The position numbers and the translations under genes are program-made. This document shows, in pieces, positions 33,149 to 41,547 of a stretch of DNA of 46,554 nucleotides. Positions within the stretch are counted from its first letter, which is position 1, and each line of letters opens with the position of its first letter. The notes under the pieces are model-generated. The model was not told where the DNA came from, searched no databases, and saw nothing but the letters and a program-made list of their open reading frames with translations. The stretch spans positions 1-46,554 of the forward strand of contig CAMFII010000014.1 in NCBI GenBank assembly GCA_945952585.1, in the 5' to 3' direction. This DNA comes from an uncultured Rhodobacter sp. Its GTDB lineage: Bacteria > Pseudomonadota > Alphaproteobacteria > Rhodobacterales > Rhodobacteraceae.

Positions 33149-35137
33149 ATGCAACGTATTGCGCTGTTGCTCCCGCTCGGCTTGACGGCTGGTGCTCTGG
33201 TCGGCCTCATTGCCGGCGGCCTCGTTCTCAACCTGATCCTTGGCCGCGATCCGAACGCGACCGGCATATTTGTCCTGATCGAGGAATTCCCCGGCTTCGC
33301 CCGGCTGACGTCCGTGCCTTGGGTTCTGCCCTGGCAGATCGTCGGTGCCTCGACCGTGGTCTTCACAATCGCCGCCGTCGCCCTGACCTTCCGCCAGCAA
33401 CTCACGGGCTATGGTCAGGCCAAGTTCCAGGCCCGACCCGAGATGAAGGCGAATGGCCTTCTGCAGCCTTTGGGCGCAGGGATGGTCTTCGGCAAACTCG
33501 GGGCTCCCTCAAAGCGCGCGCCTTACGTCAGCGCCACTTTCCAGAAATTCCCGCATTGTCTCGTCGTCGCGCCCACCCGCGCCGGCAAGGGCGTGGGCTA
33601 TGTCATCCCGAACACGCTTCTGTTCAACGGCAGCATCGTCGTTCTCGACGTGAAGGGGGAGATTTTCGAGGCCACGTCCCGGCACCGGCAGGCCGAAGGC
33701 GACGCGGTCTATCGCTTCTCGCCTTTCGATTTTGAACACCCGACCCATCGCTACAACCCGCTCGAGCGCGTCGCCCGCATTGAAAATCTCGAACAGCGAT
33801 ACACCGAACTCGCCAAGATCTCGGACTATTTCTTGACGGTCTCGGACAAGGGGACGGCTGGCGACTTCCTGACCGAAGGGCGCGAGCTGTTCGTCGCTGC
33901 AGGGCTTCTTGCCATTGAGCGAGGCAGGCCCACCATCGGCGAAATCAGCCGCATCCTCTTTGGTCGTGGTGCGACCCAGGAGATCTACGGCGAGCATGCC
34001 GAGGAGGTGAAACACCCCAACGCCGCCCAGACTTTCCGAAAGTTCGCAGGCTATTCCGACAGGACCTTGTCCTCGCACGCCTCGGTCCTTGGTGGCGCCG
34101 GCATGACGCTCTGGAACAACCCGGCCGTTGATCGGGCCACTTCCGGGAACGACTTCTCCTTCACGGACCTGCGCAAGCGACCAATGTCGATCTATGTCGT
34201 CGTCAACGCCGATGACATCCGCACCTTGTCGCCGCTCGTTCGTCTGTTTTTCGGCGAGCTCATCGCCACGATGCGTTCCACCCTTCCCGACCCGAAGACC
34301 GAGCCCTGGCCCGTCATGGTCATGCTCGATGAATTCGACCAACTCGGGCCTATGCCCATCGTCGAGCAGGCCCTGAAACAGCTCGCCGGTCACGGCGCGC
34401 GAGTGTCGATCATCACCCAGTCGATCCCCGGCCTCGACAACATCTATGGCGAAAACGTCCGCCTGTCGCTCGAGTCTGCCGCTGGCATGAAGCTCTACCT
34501 CGCGGCCAACGACAAGAAGACGGCGGGGGAGATTTCGGACGCTTTGGGCAAGACGACGAAGCTCTCGGTGTCGGACAGTGTTTCCCGGGATCGGGACTTC
34601 ATGCAGCGACGCTCGGTAAGTCGGCGGATGGAGGAGCGTCCCCTCCTGACCCCCGACGAAGTGCGGCGGCTGAACCCGGATCAGGCCATTCTCATTCCGG
34701 AGAGGCAGAACCCGCTCCTCGTCCAGCGGATCGTCTATTTCCAGGACCCGACCTTCAAGACGCTCTTTGAGGCGCAATCCGGGCCCCTGCCCTACCCGCC
34801 CAAGGAAGCCGCCGCGGTTCAGGTGCTGACCGCGCGGATGGAAGCGCTGGAGCGCCGATTGGCCGAACAGATGGTGGTCGATTTTGTGCGTCCGGAGAAG
34901 GCCAAGGCGGACGCCCCGGTGGAAGCCGAGCCGAAGCTCGCGGCCGAGGTTGCGGCGCGGCAGCAAGTCTCCGCGAAGGAGGTAGAGGTAGAAGCCGATG
35001 CCAAGCAGGTTGCAGGGCAAGAACCAGAAGCGGCCGCTGAACCCGAGGTTGATCTCGATGCCCTGAAACCATCGGTCACCATTGCAGTCGCCAAGATGAG
35101 CAAGTTTTCACAGAAGCTCACAGGCATGGTGGCTTGA
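33149..35137 (+). CDS. virD4: VirD4/TraG-type coupling protein
   Basis: A 662-aa type IV coupling protein that brings the relaxase-DNA complex to the channel. Two N-terminal membrane helices (about 5-31 and 60-80) are followed by the ATPase: Walker A APTRAGKGVG (141-150), VVLDVKGEIFE, Walker B VMVMLDEFDQLG (LDE at 393-395) and IITQSIPGLDNIYGEN. A long Ala/Glu-rich C-terminal tail (from about 570) contains substrate-contact-type acidic sequence. It follows the 719-aa gene by two bases, suggesting co-expression with a possible substrate. It is the last T4SS gene before the dmd operon. Confidence 0.95.
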   Translation: MQRIALLLPLGLTAGALVGLIAGGLVLNLILGRDPNATGIFVLIEEFPGFARLTSVPWVLPWQIVGASTVVFTIAAVALTFRQQLTGYGQAKFQARPEMKANGLLQPLGAGMVFGKLGAPSKRAPYVSATFQKFPHCLVVAPTRAGKGVGYVIPNTLLFNGSIVVLDVKGEIFEATSRHRQAEGDAVYRFSPFDFEHPTHRYNPLERVARIENLEQRYTELAKISDYFLTVSDKGTAGDFLTEGRELFVAAGLLAIERGRPTIGEISRILFGRGATQEIYGEHAEEVKHPNAAQTFRKFAGYSDRTLSSHASVLGGAGMTLWNNPAVDRATSGNDFSFTDLRKRPMSIYVVVNADDIRTLSPLVRLFFGELIATMRSTLPDPKTEPWPVMVMLDEFDQLGPMPIVEQALKQLAGHGARVSIITQSIPGLDNIYGENVRLSLESAAGMKLYLAANDKKTAGEISDALGKTTKLSVSDSVSRDRDFMQRRSVSRRMEERPLLTPDEVRRLNPDQAILIPERQNPLLVQRIVYFQDPTFKTLFEAQSGPLPYPPKEAAAVQVLTARMEALERRLAEQMVVDFVRPEKAKADAPVEAEPKLAAEVAARQQVSAKEVEVEADAKQVAGQEPEAAAEPEVDLDALKPSVTIAVAKMSKFSQKLTGMVA

Positions 35138-35270
35138 AGACCTCTAGCGGAACCCGGCCCTTAGCAGTCTGTCGACTGAGCTCGGAAACCCTGTCACGTG
35201 CTCCCAGAAGCTGCCGCTCGATAGCACACCCTTCAGCCTATTGCTTGTGGCCCCCGGCAGCTCTCTCATT

Positions 35271-36077
35271 TCAACCATTCGGTCGCACTCTGGCCGCGGT
35301 CTTGTCGGCGAAGGCGGCAAGGCGGGCGCGTGCATCGGGTTGGGTGTTTACGATGCCGGCCAGTACCGCTTCGGCATAGGCGGCATCCAGCGCCGACATG
35401 TTCTGCATGTGGCTGACGGCCGAGCAGATGGCGAAGTTTGACAGCGGCAGGTTCTGCGCCGCACGGCGGGCGATCTCGATGGCTTTGTCGAGGCTGGAGC
35501 CCTCGACGATGTACTGCGCAAGGCCAAGGGTTGCCGCCTCTTGCCCTTGATAGACCCGGCCTGTCATCATCATGTCGATCATCCGGGCCTTGCCGATCAG
35601 ATCAGTGACGCGGATCGTCGCCCCGCCGCCGGTGAACAGGCCACGCTGGCCTTCGGGCAGAGCGAAATAGGTCGTTTGGTCCATCACCCGGATGTGGGCA
35701 GCGCTGGCGAGTTCGAGCCCGCCACCCACCACAGCGCCCTTCAGTGCAGCAATCACCGGCACGCCACCATATTCCATCTTGTTGAAGGCCTCGTGCCAGC
35801 GCATGCACAGATGCATGAATTCAGCCGGGCTGCGGTCGGCCTGATGGTGTTCCACCAGATCGAGACCGGCGCAGAAGTGATCGCCTGCGGCCGCCAACAC
35901 CACGGCGCGGACGCCAGCACGCGGGGCGGTCGAGAAGTAGTCGACCAGTTCCTCGATCGTGTGGCTGTCCAGCGCGTTGCGTTTGGACGGGCGGTTCAGG
36001 GTGACGATGTGAAGGCCGTCATCTTGCACCTCAATGGCGAGGTTCTGGAAACGGGTGGGGTCGATCTGGGGGGCCAT
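35271..36077 (-). CDS. dmdD: enoyl-CoA hydratase family, methylthioacryloyl-CoA hydratase
   Basis: A 268-aa crotonase-family enzyme. NRPSKRNAL, the oxyanion-hole segments DHFCAGLDL and [12 protein letters not shown], and two acidic residues at Glu122 and Glu142 ([12 protein letters not shown]) correspond to the two catalytic glutamates known in DmdD. DmdD hydrates methylthioacryloyl-CoA, releasing methanethiol, acetaldehyde, CO2 and CoA. The assignment rests on sequence plus its place as the last gene of a dmdA-B-C operon, 20 bases after dmdC. A general crotonase is the alternative. No terminator is seen in the 133-base gap to virD4, with which it is convergent. Confidence 0.85.
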   Translation of the reverse strand: MAPQIDPTRFQNLAIEVQDDGLHIVTLNRPSKRNALDSHTIEELVDYFSTAPRAGVRAVVLAAAGDHFCAGLDLVEHHQADRSPAEFMHLCMRWHEAFNKMEYGGVPVIAALKGAVVGGGLELASAAHIRVMDQTTYFALPEGQRGLFTGGGATIRVTDLIGKARMIDMMMTGRVYQGQEAATLGLAQYIVEGSSLDKAIEIARRAAQNLPLSNFAICSAVSHMQNMSALDAAYAEAVLAGIVNTQPDARARLAAFADKTAARVRPNG

Positions 36078-36097
36078 GAGTGGTCCTGTCCTGAGGA

Positions 36098-37756
36098 TTA
36101 GAAACTGAGGTCGAGGAGGCTCTCGGCCCCTTCGACGATGCGGGTGCGTTGCAGCGCGGTTTCGGGCAGAAGGTGTTGCGCATAAAATCGCGCCGTGGCG
36201 ATCTTGGCGGTCATGAACTCCGGATCATCCGCGGTAGCGGCATTGGCGGCGAGGGCCGCGCGCGCCATTTGCCAGCCTGCCACCAGATTGCCAGCAAGCA
36301 TCAGATAGGGCACGGCCCCGGCGTAGGCGGTATTCGGGTCGGCGGTCAGAAGAAAGGCCGTGGCGGCCTTGAAATCCGCGCGCGCCGCCGCCAGACGCGC
36401 TGCAATCTCGGGCTGGTGAGAAGCAAGCAGTTCAGCCTCGGTCATCGAGATCAGCGCGGACAGCCGGTCTGCCGTGGCGCCCTTGTCGCGTTGGGTCTTG
36501 CGGGACAGCAGGTCATTTGCCTGGATAGCGGTTGTGCCTTCGTAGATCGTCAGAATGCGGGCATCGCGATAATGCTGCGCGGCCCCGGTTTCCTCGATGA
36601 ACCCCATGCCGCCATGCACTTGTACCCCGTCCGAGGTGGTCAGCACCGCCATTTCGGTGCAAAACCCCTTGACGAGAGGGACAAGGTAATCGGCCAGCGC
36701 CGCATCCTCGACCCCCGCCGCAAAGGCGGCCAGCGATCGGCATCCTTCGGTTCGGGCACGCATCTGGCCCAAGATGCGGCGGATGTCGGGGTGATGGATG
36801 ATGGCGACCGGACCCGGCGCAGAGCCATCGACAGGGCGGCCTTGCAAGCGGTCCCTGGCATAGGCAAAAGCCTGCTGACAGGCACGCTCGGCAATGGCGA
36901 TGCCCTGCACGCCTACGGCAAAGCGGGCGGCGTTCATCATGGCAAACATCTGTTCCAGCCCGGCGTTCTCCGCGCCGATCAACTGGCCTTCGGCCCCATC
37001 AAACTGCATGACGCAAGTGGGGCTGGCACGCACCCCCAGCTTGTGTTCGATGCTTTGGCAGGTCAGGCTGTTGCGGCGGCCATCGGGCAAAACCTTGGGC
37101 ACCAGGAACAGGCTGATCCCCTTGACCCCGGCAGGAGCATCTGGGGTGCGGGCAAGGACCAGGTGGAGGATGTTCTCGGCCAGATCATGTTCGCCATAGG
37201 TGATGAATATCTTGGTGCCGGTGATGCGGTAGGTGCCGTCCGCCTGCCGCTCGGCCCGGGTACGGAGCAGCGAGAGATCGCTGCCCGCCTGCGGTTCTGT
37301 CAGGTTCATCGTGCCCGTCCAGCGGCCCGAAACCAGATGCGGGAGGTGGGCGCGGATGTCGTCATTGGCAAACCGGCTCAGGGCCTCGATTGCGCCGTCA
37401 GTCAAAAGCGGACAAAGCGCAAAGCTCATGTTGGCGGCATTCAGGATTTCGCCCGCCGCCGCCCCAATGACACGGGGCAGGCCCTGACCGCCATGGGCCT
37501 CGGGGTGGCACAGGCCCTGCCAGCCCATGGCGACGAACTTCGCATAGGCGGCGTGGAAACCGGGCGCGGTGCGGACCAATCCGTCCGCGCATTCCGAGCC
37601 GGCACGGTCACCTGCCAGGTTCAGCGGCGCGATCTCTTCGGCGCAAAACCGCCCGAATTCACCCAGAACGGCGGCGGCGATGTCAGGGTCCGCGCCGCCC
37701 GGGGCGATATGGGCGATGTTGAACAGAAGGTCCTTCAGCGGCGCTTCATAGGTCAT
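36098..37756 (-). CDS. dmdC: acyl-CoA dehydrogenase, 3-methylmercaptopropionyl-CoA dehydrogenase
   Basis: A 552-aa acyl-CoA dehydrogenase, longer than the usual 380-400 aa because of an extra C-terminal domain, as in DmdC. It has [42 protein letters not shown] (FAD and substrate side), [23 protein letters not shown] and the catalytic Glu406 in [13 protein letters not shown]. DmdC oxidises methylmercaptopropionyl-CoA to methylthioacryloyl-CoA. The start overlaps dmdB's stop by four bases. Its position between dmdB and dmdD supports the name over a general fatty-acid enzyme. Confidence 0.88.
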   Translation of the reverse strand: MTYEAPLKDLLFNIAHIAPGGADPDIAAAVLGEFGRFCAEEIAPLNLAGDRAGSECADGLVRTAPGFHAAYAKFVAMGWQGLCHPEAHGGQGLPRVIGAAAGEILNAANMSFALCPLLTDGAIEALSRFANDDIRAHLPHLVSGRWTGTMNLTEPQAGSDLSLLRTRAERQADGTYRITGTKIFITYGEHDLAENILHLVLARTPDAPAGVKGISLFLVPKVLPDGRRNSLTCQSIEHKLGVRASPTCVMQFDGAEGQLIGAENAGLEQMFAMMNAARFAVGVQGIAIAERACQQAFAYARDRLQGRPVDGSAPGPVAIIHHPDIRRILGQMRARTEGCRSLAAFAAGVEDAALADYLVPLVKGFCTEMAVLTTSDGVQVHGGMGFIEETGAAQHYRDARILTIYEGTTAIQANDLLSRKTQRDKGATADRLSALISMTEAELLASHQPEIAARLAAARADFKAATAFLLTADPNTAYAGAVPYLMLAGNLVAGWQMARAALAANAATADDPEFMTAKIATARFYAQHLLPETALQRTRIVEGAESLLDLSF

Positions 37757-39330
37757 GACAGCTCGCCCATGACACGCGCAGCCTGACGCAGGACGTATTT
37801 CTGGATCTTTCCTGTCGCTGTCTTTGGAAGTTCACCGAAGATCACCGTTTTCGGAGCCTTGAAGTGGGCGATCCGGTCGCGGCAGAAGGCAATGACCTCA
37901 TCGGCTGTCACCACCGCACCCTCTCGCAACTCGACAAAGGCGCATGGGCTTTCGCCCCATCTTGCGTGCGGGCGGGCCACGACGGCAGCGGCCTGAATCG
38001 CGGGGTGGCGGTAAAGCACCGCCTCGACCTCGACCGACGAGATGTTCTCGCCGCCCGAGATGATGACATCCTTCAGCCGGTCGCGGATCTGGATATATCC
38101 GTCGGGGTGAACCACGGCGGCATCGCCCGACCAGAACCATCCTCCGGCAAAAGCCTCAACCGTCGCAGGCGCGTCCTTGAAATAGCCCTTCATGACGGTG
38201 TTGCCGCGAATGGCGATTTCGCCCTGAGTCAGCCCGTCTTTCGGAACCTCCTGCATGGTGGGCCGGTCGAAGACGCAGATATCTTCGACCATCGGGAAGG
38301 ACACGCCCTGCTGTGCCTGACGTTCGGCCTGGGCGTCGGGGGGAAGGTCGTCCCAATCCTCTTGCCACAGGCATTGCGCGATGTGGCCATAGGTCTCGGT
38401 CAGACCGTAGACTTGCATGACCTCCATCCCCAGCGCACTGGCCTTTTCAAGCACTGACGGCGGTGGTGGCGCGCCAGCGGTAAGAACTTTCACCGGCGGC
38501 GAAAACGGCTGGCGCGCCTGATCGCAGATCATTTGCAGTACGATCGGGGCCGCACCGAAATGGGTGACGCCATGCCGGGCTATCGCCGCCAGAAGATTTG
38601 CGGGAGTAACGTCCTGGACAAAGATCAGGTGACCGCCGACCACGGCCATGGCCCAGGGGTGGTTCCAGCCGTTGCAATGGAACATCGGCACAACCGACAG
38701 GTAGGTGGGATGGGGCGGCAAGGACCATCCGGCGACCGTCCCCATCGCCATCAGATAGGCACCGCGGTGGTGATAGATCACCCCCTTGGGCCGGCCCGAA
38801 GTGCCAGAGGTATAGTTCAGCGCTAGCGCCTGCCCTTCGTCGGACGGCAAGGTCCAGTCCATCGGGGCATGGCTGGCCAGAGCCTGATAGGCGTCAAGGT
38901 CAAGGACCGGCAGCGTTCGGCCAAGAAGGGCCAGGGCCTTTGTCAAAAGCGGCGCCAGGTCCGGGTCGACGATCACCAGAACCGCATCCGAATGATCAAG
39001 GATGTAGGCAATGGTTTCCGGGTCCAGCCGGGTATTGATCGTGTTCAGCACCGCGCCGATCAGCGGCACGGCGAAATGCAGCTCAAAAACCTCGGGCCCG
39101 TTGGGTGCAAGCACCGACACGGTATCGCCTTGCAGGACACCGCGCGCCGCTAGCGCCGCTGCAACCGAGCGGCAGCGCCGACCAGTTTCCGCCCAGGAAC
39201 GGGTAAACTTGCCGATGGTGGTTGCGGGGCGATTGGCAAAGACCTGCTCTGCCCGCTTCAGGAACGAAAGGGGGGTCAGCGCAACATGGTTGGCGGGGGC
39301 GAAGGACGCGGCCTCGTAATCTTCACGCAT
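37753..39330 (-). CDS. dmdB: acyl-CoA synthetase, 3-methylmercaptopropionate-CoA ligase
   Basis: A 525-aa AMP-forming ligase of the ANL family. It has the P-loop LNYTSGTSGRPKGV, the acyl-binding segment VPMFHCNGWNHPWA, the A5 motif VMQVYGLTETYGH, the hinge region WFWSGDAAVVHPDGYIQIRDRLKDVIISGGENIS and a C-terminal catalytic Lys in PKTATGKIQKY. Size and motifs match DmdB, which activates methylmercaptopropionate, the product of DmdA. It starts six bases after dmdA's stop and overlaps dmdC, so the operon runs in pathway order. Medium-chain acyl-CoA ligases look similar, so the substrate is set mainly by context. Confidence 0.88.
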   Translation of the reverse strand: MREDYEAASFAPANHVALTPLSFLKRAEQVFANRPATTIGKFTRSWAETGRRCRSVAAALAARGVLQGDTVSVLAPNGPEVFELHFAVPLIGAVLNTINTRLDPETIAYILDHSDAVLVIVDPDLAPLLTKALALLGRTLPVLDLDAYQALASHAPMDWTLPSDEGQALALNYTSGTSGRPKGVIYHHRGAYLMAMGTVAGWSLPPHPTYLSVVPMFHCNGWNHPWAMAVVGGHLIFVQDVTPANLLAAIARHGVTHFGAAPIVLQMICDQARQPFSPPVKVLTAGAPPPPSVLEKASALGMEVMQVYGLTETYGHIAQCLWQEDWDDLPPDAQAERQAQQGVSFPMVEDICVFDRPTMQEVPKDGLTQGEIAIRGNTVMKGYFKDAPATVEAFAGGWFWSGDAAVVHPDGYIQIRDRLKDVIISGGENISSVEVEAVLYRHPAIQAAAVVARPHARWGESPCAFVELREGAVVTADEVIAFCRDRIAHFKAPKTVIFGELPKTATGKIQKYVLRQAARVMGELS

Positions 39331-39336
39331 GGCAGC

Positions 39337-40440
39337 TCACAGGAACGGCAAGGGGACAAGCCGGGCCGTGACCGGGCCAGAGGGGCGCTGGACCTGCACG
39401 ACGTCGCCCGGCTGCACCGACACGCTGATCAGCGCATAGCCGATGTTGGCCTTCATCCGGGGCGACCAGACGCAGTTGGTCATCATGCCGACCCGCGCGC
39501 CCTGATGGTGAATGTCCTCGCGGTTTACGCCCATCGGGGCGGGGGTTTCGCCGTCAAGGATCACGCCCAACTGGTGCCGCTTGACCCCTTCGGCCTTGAT
39601 CCGGCGCAGGGCCTGGATGCCCACTACATCATCGGCCACGTCCAGATCGACATATTTCCCCAGACGCACTTCGAACGGGTTCGTCTCCTCGTCCGTATCG
39701 CCGCCCACCGAGACAAGGCCGCTTTCCGTCCGCTCGGGCGTGGCCGGGGCGCCGGGGCCGATGCCCCAGGGCTGGCCGGCCTCTTTGAAGATGTTCCAAA
39801 GCTCGGTCCCGCGGGCGCTGTCCTTCAGGTAAATCTCGAACCCGCCCTGTTTGGACCAGCCCGAGCGCTGGACGGCAACGGGGATGCCCGCGATTTCGGT
39901 TTCGCGGAACCAGAAGTATTTCAGGCCCCGCACCCAGTCGCCCAGCACATGGGCCACCACATCCTCGGCCTTGGGGCCCTGCAGCGCCATCGGCGCCACG
40001 TCGGGGTCGGAGACCTGAACGTTCAGCCCGCGTTCGGCCGCGATGGCCCCGGCCCAAAGCCACATGTCGCTGTCGGCAATCGACAGCCAGTAAAGGTCAT
40101 CGGCCAGCTTCAGCAGGATCGGATCGTTGATGATCGTTCCGCGATGATTGCACAGAGGCACATACTTGCCCTGCCCGACCTTGCAGGTGGACAGGTCACG
40201 GGGCGAGAGGATCTGCGCCAGACGGCCCGCATCGGGGCCTTTCAGCTGCACCTGCCGCTCGACCCCCACGTCCCATTGCGACACGCCATTGATCAGCCGC
40301 CAATATTCGCCTTCTGGGTCGCCATATGAGGTCGGCATGATCATGCGGTTGTAGACATTGGCCTGCTTCAGCCCGTCCGCCATGGCGGCGGCAAGGAAAG
40401 GGCTGGGGCGCACACGGGCGGTCGGGAAAAAGGTGAACAT
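39337..40440 (-). CDS. dmdA: dimethylsulfoniopropionate demethylase
   Basis: A 367-aa GcvT-family protein. DmdA moves a methyl group from DMSP to tetrahydrofolate, giving methylmercaptopropionate. Typical DmdA segments are VSQWDVGVERQVQLKGPDA, STCKVGQGKYVPLCNHRGTIINDP, VAPMALQGPKAEDVVAHVLGDWVRGLKYFWF and RSGWSKQGGFEIYL, with the length expected of DmdA rather than glycine-cleavage T protein. The Met at 40440 has GGAGGA six bases upstream; an open frame 75 bases further has no site. The following dmdB, dmdC and dmdD genes make the call firm. It is first in the operon and divergent from a LysR gene. Confidence 0.93.
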   Translation of the reverse strand: MFTFFPTARVRPSPFLAAAMADGLKQANVYNRMIMPTSYGDPEGEYWRLINGVSQWDVGVERQVQLKGPDAGRLAQILSPRDLSTCKVGQGKYVPLCNHRGTIINDPILLKLADDLYWLSIADSDMWLWAGAIAAERGLNVQVSDPDVAPMALQGPKAEDVVAHVLGDWVRGLKYFWFRETEIAGIPVAVQRSGWSKQGGFEIYLKDSARGTELWNIFKEAGQPWGIGPGAPATPERTESGLVSVGGDTDEETNPFEVRLGKYVDLDVADDVVGIQALRRIKAEGVKRHQLGVILDGETPAPMGVNREDIHHQGARVGMMTNCVWSPRMKANIGYALISVSVQPGDVVQVQRPSGPVTARLVPLPFL

Positions 40441-40540
40441 GGGATCCTCCGGATGTTGGAAGGCAAACAACACCGCTGGCGGATTCGGATCAAACGACGT
40501 ATTCCGGGGCAGCACCTATACAAAGAGTTATACCTCTGTC
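40441..40540. promoter_or_regulatory. divergent promoter region of dmdA and lysR
   Basis: A 100-base gap between two divergent genes, so promoters for both should lie here. A direct repeat, TATAC at 40517-40521 and 40529-40533, twelve bases apart, sits just before the LysR start in the AT-richest part of the gap. It could be a regulator site or overlap a -10 box. GTAT and ATAC arms flanking a GC-rich core (from about 40499) give a loose dyad. Assignment is by position only. Confidence 0.35.
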
Positions 40541-41428
40541 ATGAATCCCGACCTGCCCCCCCTGACATGGTTGCGCGCGTTCGAGGCCGCGGCGCGCACG
40601 CTCAGCTTCACCCATGCGGGAGAAGAGCTGCACCTGACCCAGGCCGCGATTTCCAAGCATGTGAAAGCGTTGGAACATCACCTGCGCCAGCCCTTGTTCC
40701 TGCGCCGCCCGCGCGGGCTGGAGCTGACCAAATCCGGCGCCGCGTATTTGCCCAAGGTGCAGGATGCGCTGCAGCGCCTGGCCATCGGCACACGCGAGGT
40801 CTTTGGCGGGCGCAGAAATGCCGCCCTGACGGTGCGCTGCGCGGTGTCCTTCGCCGTCAACTGGTTGATGCCGCGCCTGCCAGACTATCTGGACCGCCAT
40901 CCAGGCGATGCCGTTCGCCTTCTGTCCAGCGTCTGGAACGAACCCTTTGATGCCGAAGATGTCGACCTCGACATCCAGTATGGCAACGGGGACTGGCCCG
41001 GCTGCACAAGCCACCGCCTTACGTGGGAGACGATCACCCCCCTTTGCGCGCCGGACTGCAAGCCAACAACCCCGGACGAATTACGCCACCACCGGCTCTT
41101 GCATGTGCTAGGGTATCACGAGGGCTGGGGGATTTGGCTGAAGGCGGCTGGGGCAACCAGTGTCGATGCCGGGTCTGGCCTGCATCTGGACACCTCACTG
41201 ACCGCCTTTGAACTCGCGGCGCAGGGCGCGGGCGTAGCACTAGGCCGCAGCTCACTTGCCAGCCGCGCGCTCGCCGCTGGCCACCTGGTCGCACCTTTTG
41301 CCCTTGCCGTGCCAATTGACGAGTCATTCCACCTCGTCGAACCCGCTGGCGGCCCACGCCACCCTGACGCTGCGGCCTTCACGGATTGGTTGACCCACAC
41401 CGCTATTTCGGCTCGCGCCGCAAGCTGA
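40541..41428 (+). CDS. LysR-family regulator (GcvA-like) next to the dmd operon
   Basis: A 295-aa LysR regulator of the GcvA/AmpR type. The N-terminus, LPPLTWLRAFEAAARTLSFTHAGEELHLTQAAISKHVKALE, is typical of that branch, as is PRGLELTKSGAAYLP and the effector domain beginning TVRCAVSFAVNWLMPRLPDYL. The Met at 40541 begins the conserved domain; the frame open back to 40358 overlaps dmdA and is not used. It is divergent from dmdA and most likely controls the DMSP operon, perhaps in response to DMSP or a breakdown product. The inducer is unknown. Confidence 0.88.
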   Translation: MNPDLPPLTWLRAFEAAARTLSFTHAGEELHLTQAAISKHVKALEHHLRQPLFLRRPRGLELTKSGAAYLPKVQDALQRLAIGTREVFGGRRNAALTVRCAVSFAVNWLMPRLPDYLDRHPGDAVRLLSSVWNEPFDAEDVDLDIQYGNGDWPGCTSHRLTWETITPLCAPDCKPTTPDELRHHRLLHVLGYHEGWGIWLKAAGATSVDAGSGLHLDTSLTAFELAAQGAGVALGRSSLASRALAAGHLVAPFALAVPIDESFHLVEPAGGPRHPDAAAFTDWLTHTAISARAAS

Positions 41429-41508
41429 ACGGGTAGATCACGGGAGTGGCGTCGGTTTCGAACGTCTGCAAATTGACGATCTCAAATAGCCACGCCTGTA
41501 GCATGGAA

Positions 41509-41522
41509 GGCGGCTTTCCGCC
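41509..41522. terminator. short hairpin between convergent genes
   Basis: GGCGG-CTTT-CCGCC is a 5-bp stem with a four-base loop in the 119-base gap between the LysR gene and the convergent 695-aa gene. With the extra base in CCGCCCTT it could extend a little. No T-run follows, so its role in ending transcription from either side is only suggested. Confidence 0.3.
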
Positions 41523-41547
41523 CTTCGCGACGCCTCTCGCCCTATCT

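Noticed and set aside
33509-35020. 503-aa open frame opposite virD4
   Set aside because: virD4 has all coupling-protein motifs in order. The opposite frame is a shadow.
35144-35335. Short minus-strand frame after virD4 reading RELPGATSNRLKGVLSSGSF
   Set aside because: It uses rarer codons and looked like a gene remnant or insertion-sequence scrap at the joint with the dmd operon, but I recognise no family and see no terminal repeats.
39337-40440. Glycine-cleavage T protein (gcvT)
   Set aside because: The fold is the same, but the sequence blocks match DmdA and the following genes are dmdB, dmdC and dmdD rather than gcvH or gcvP.
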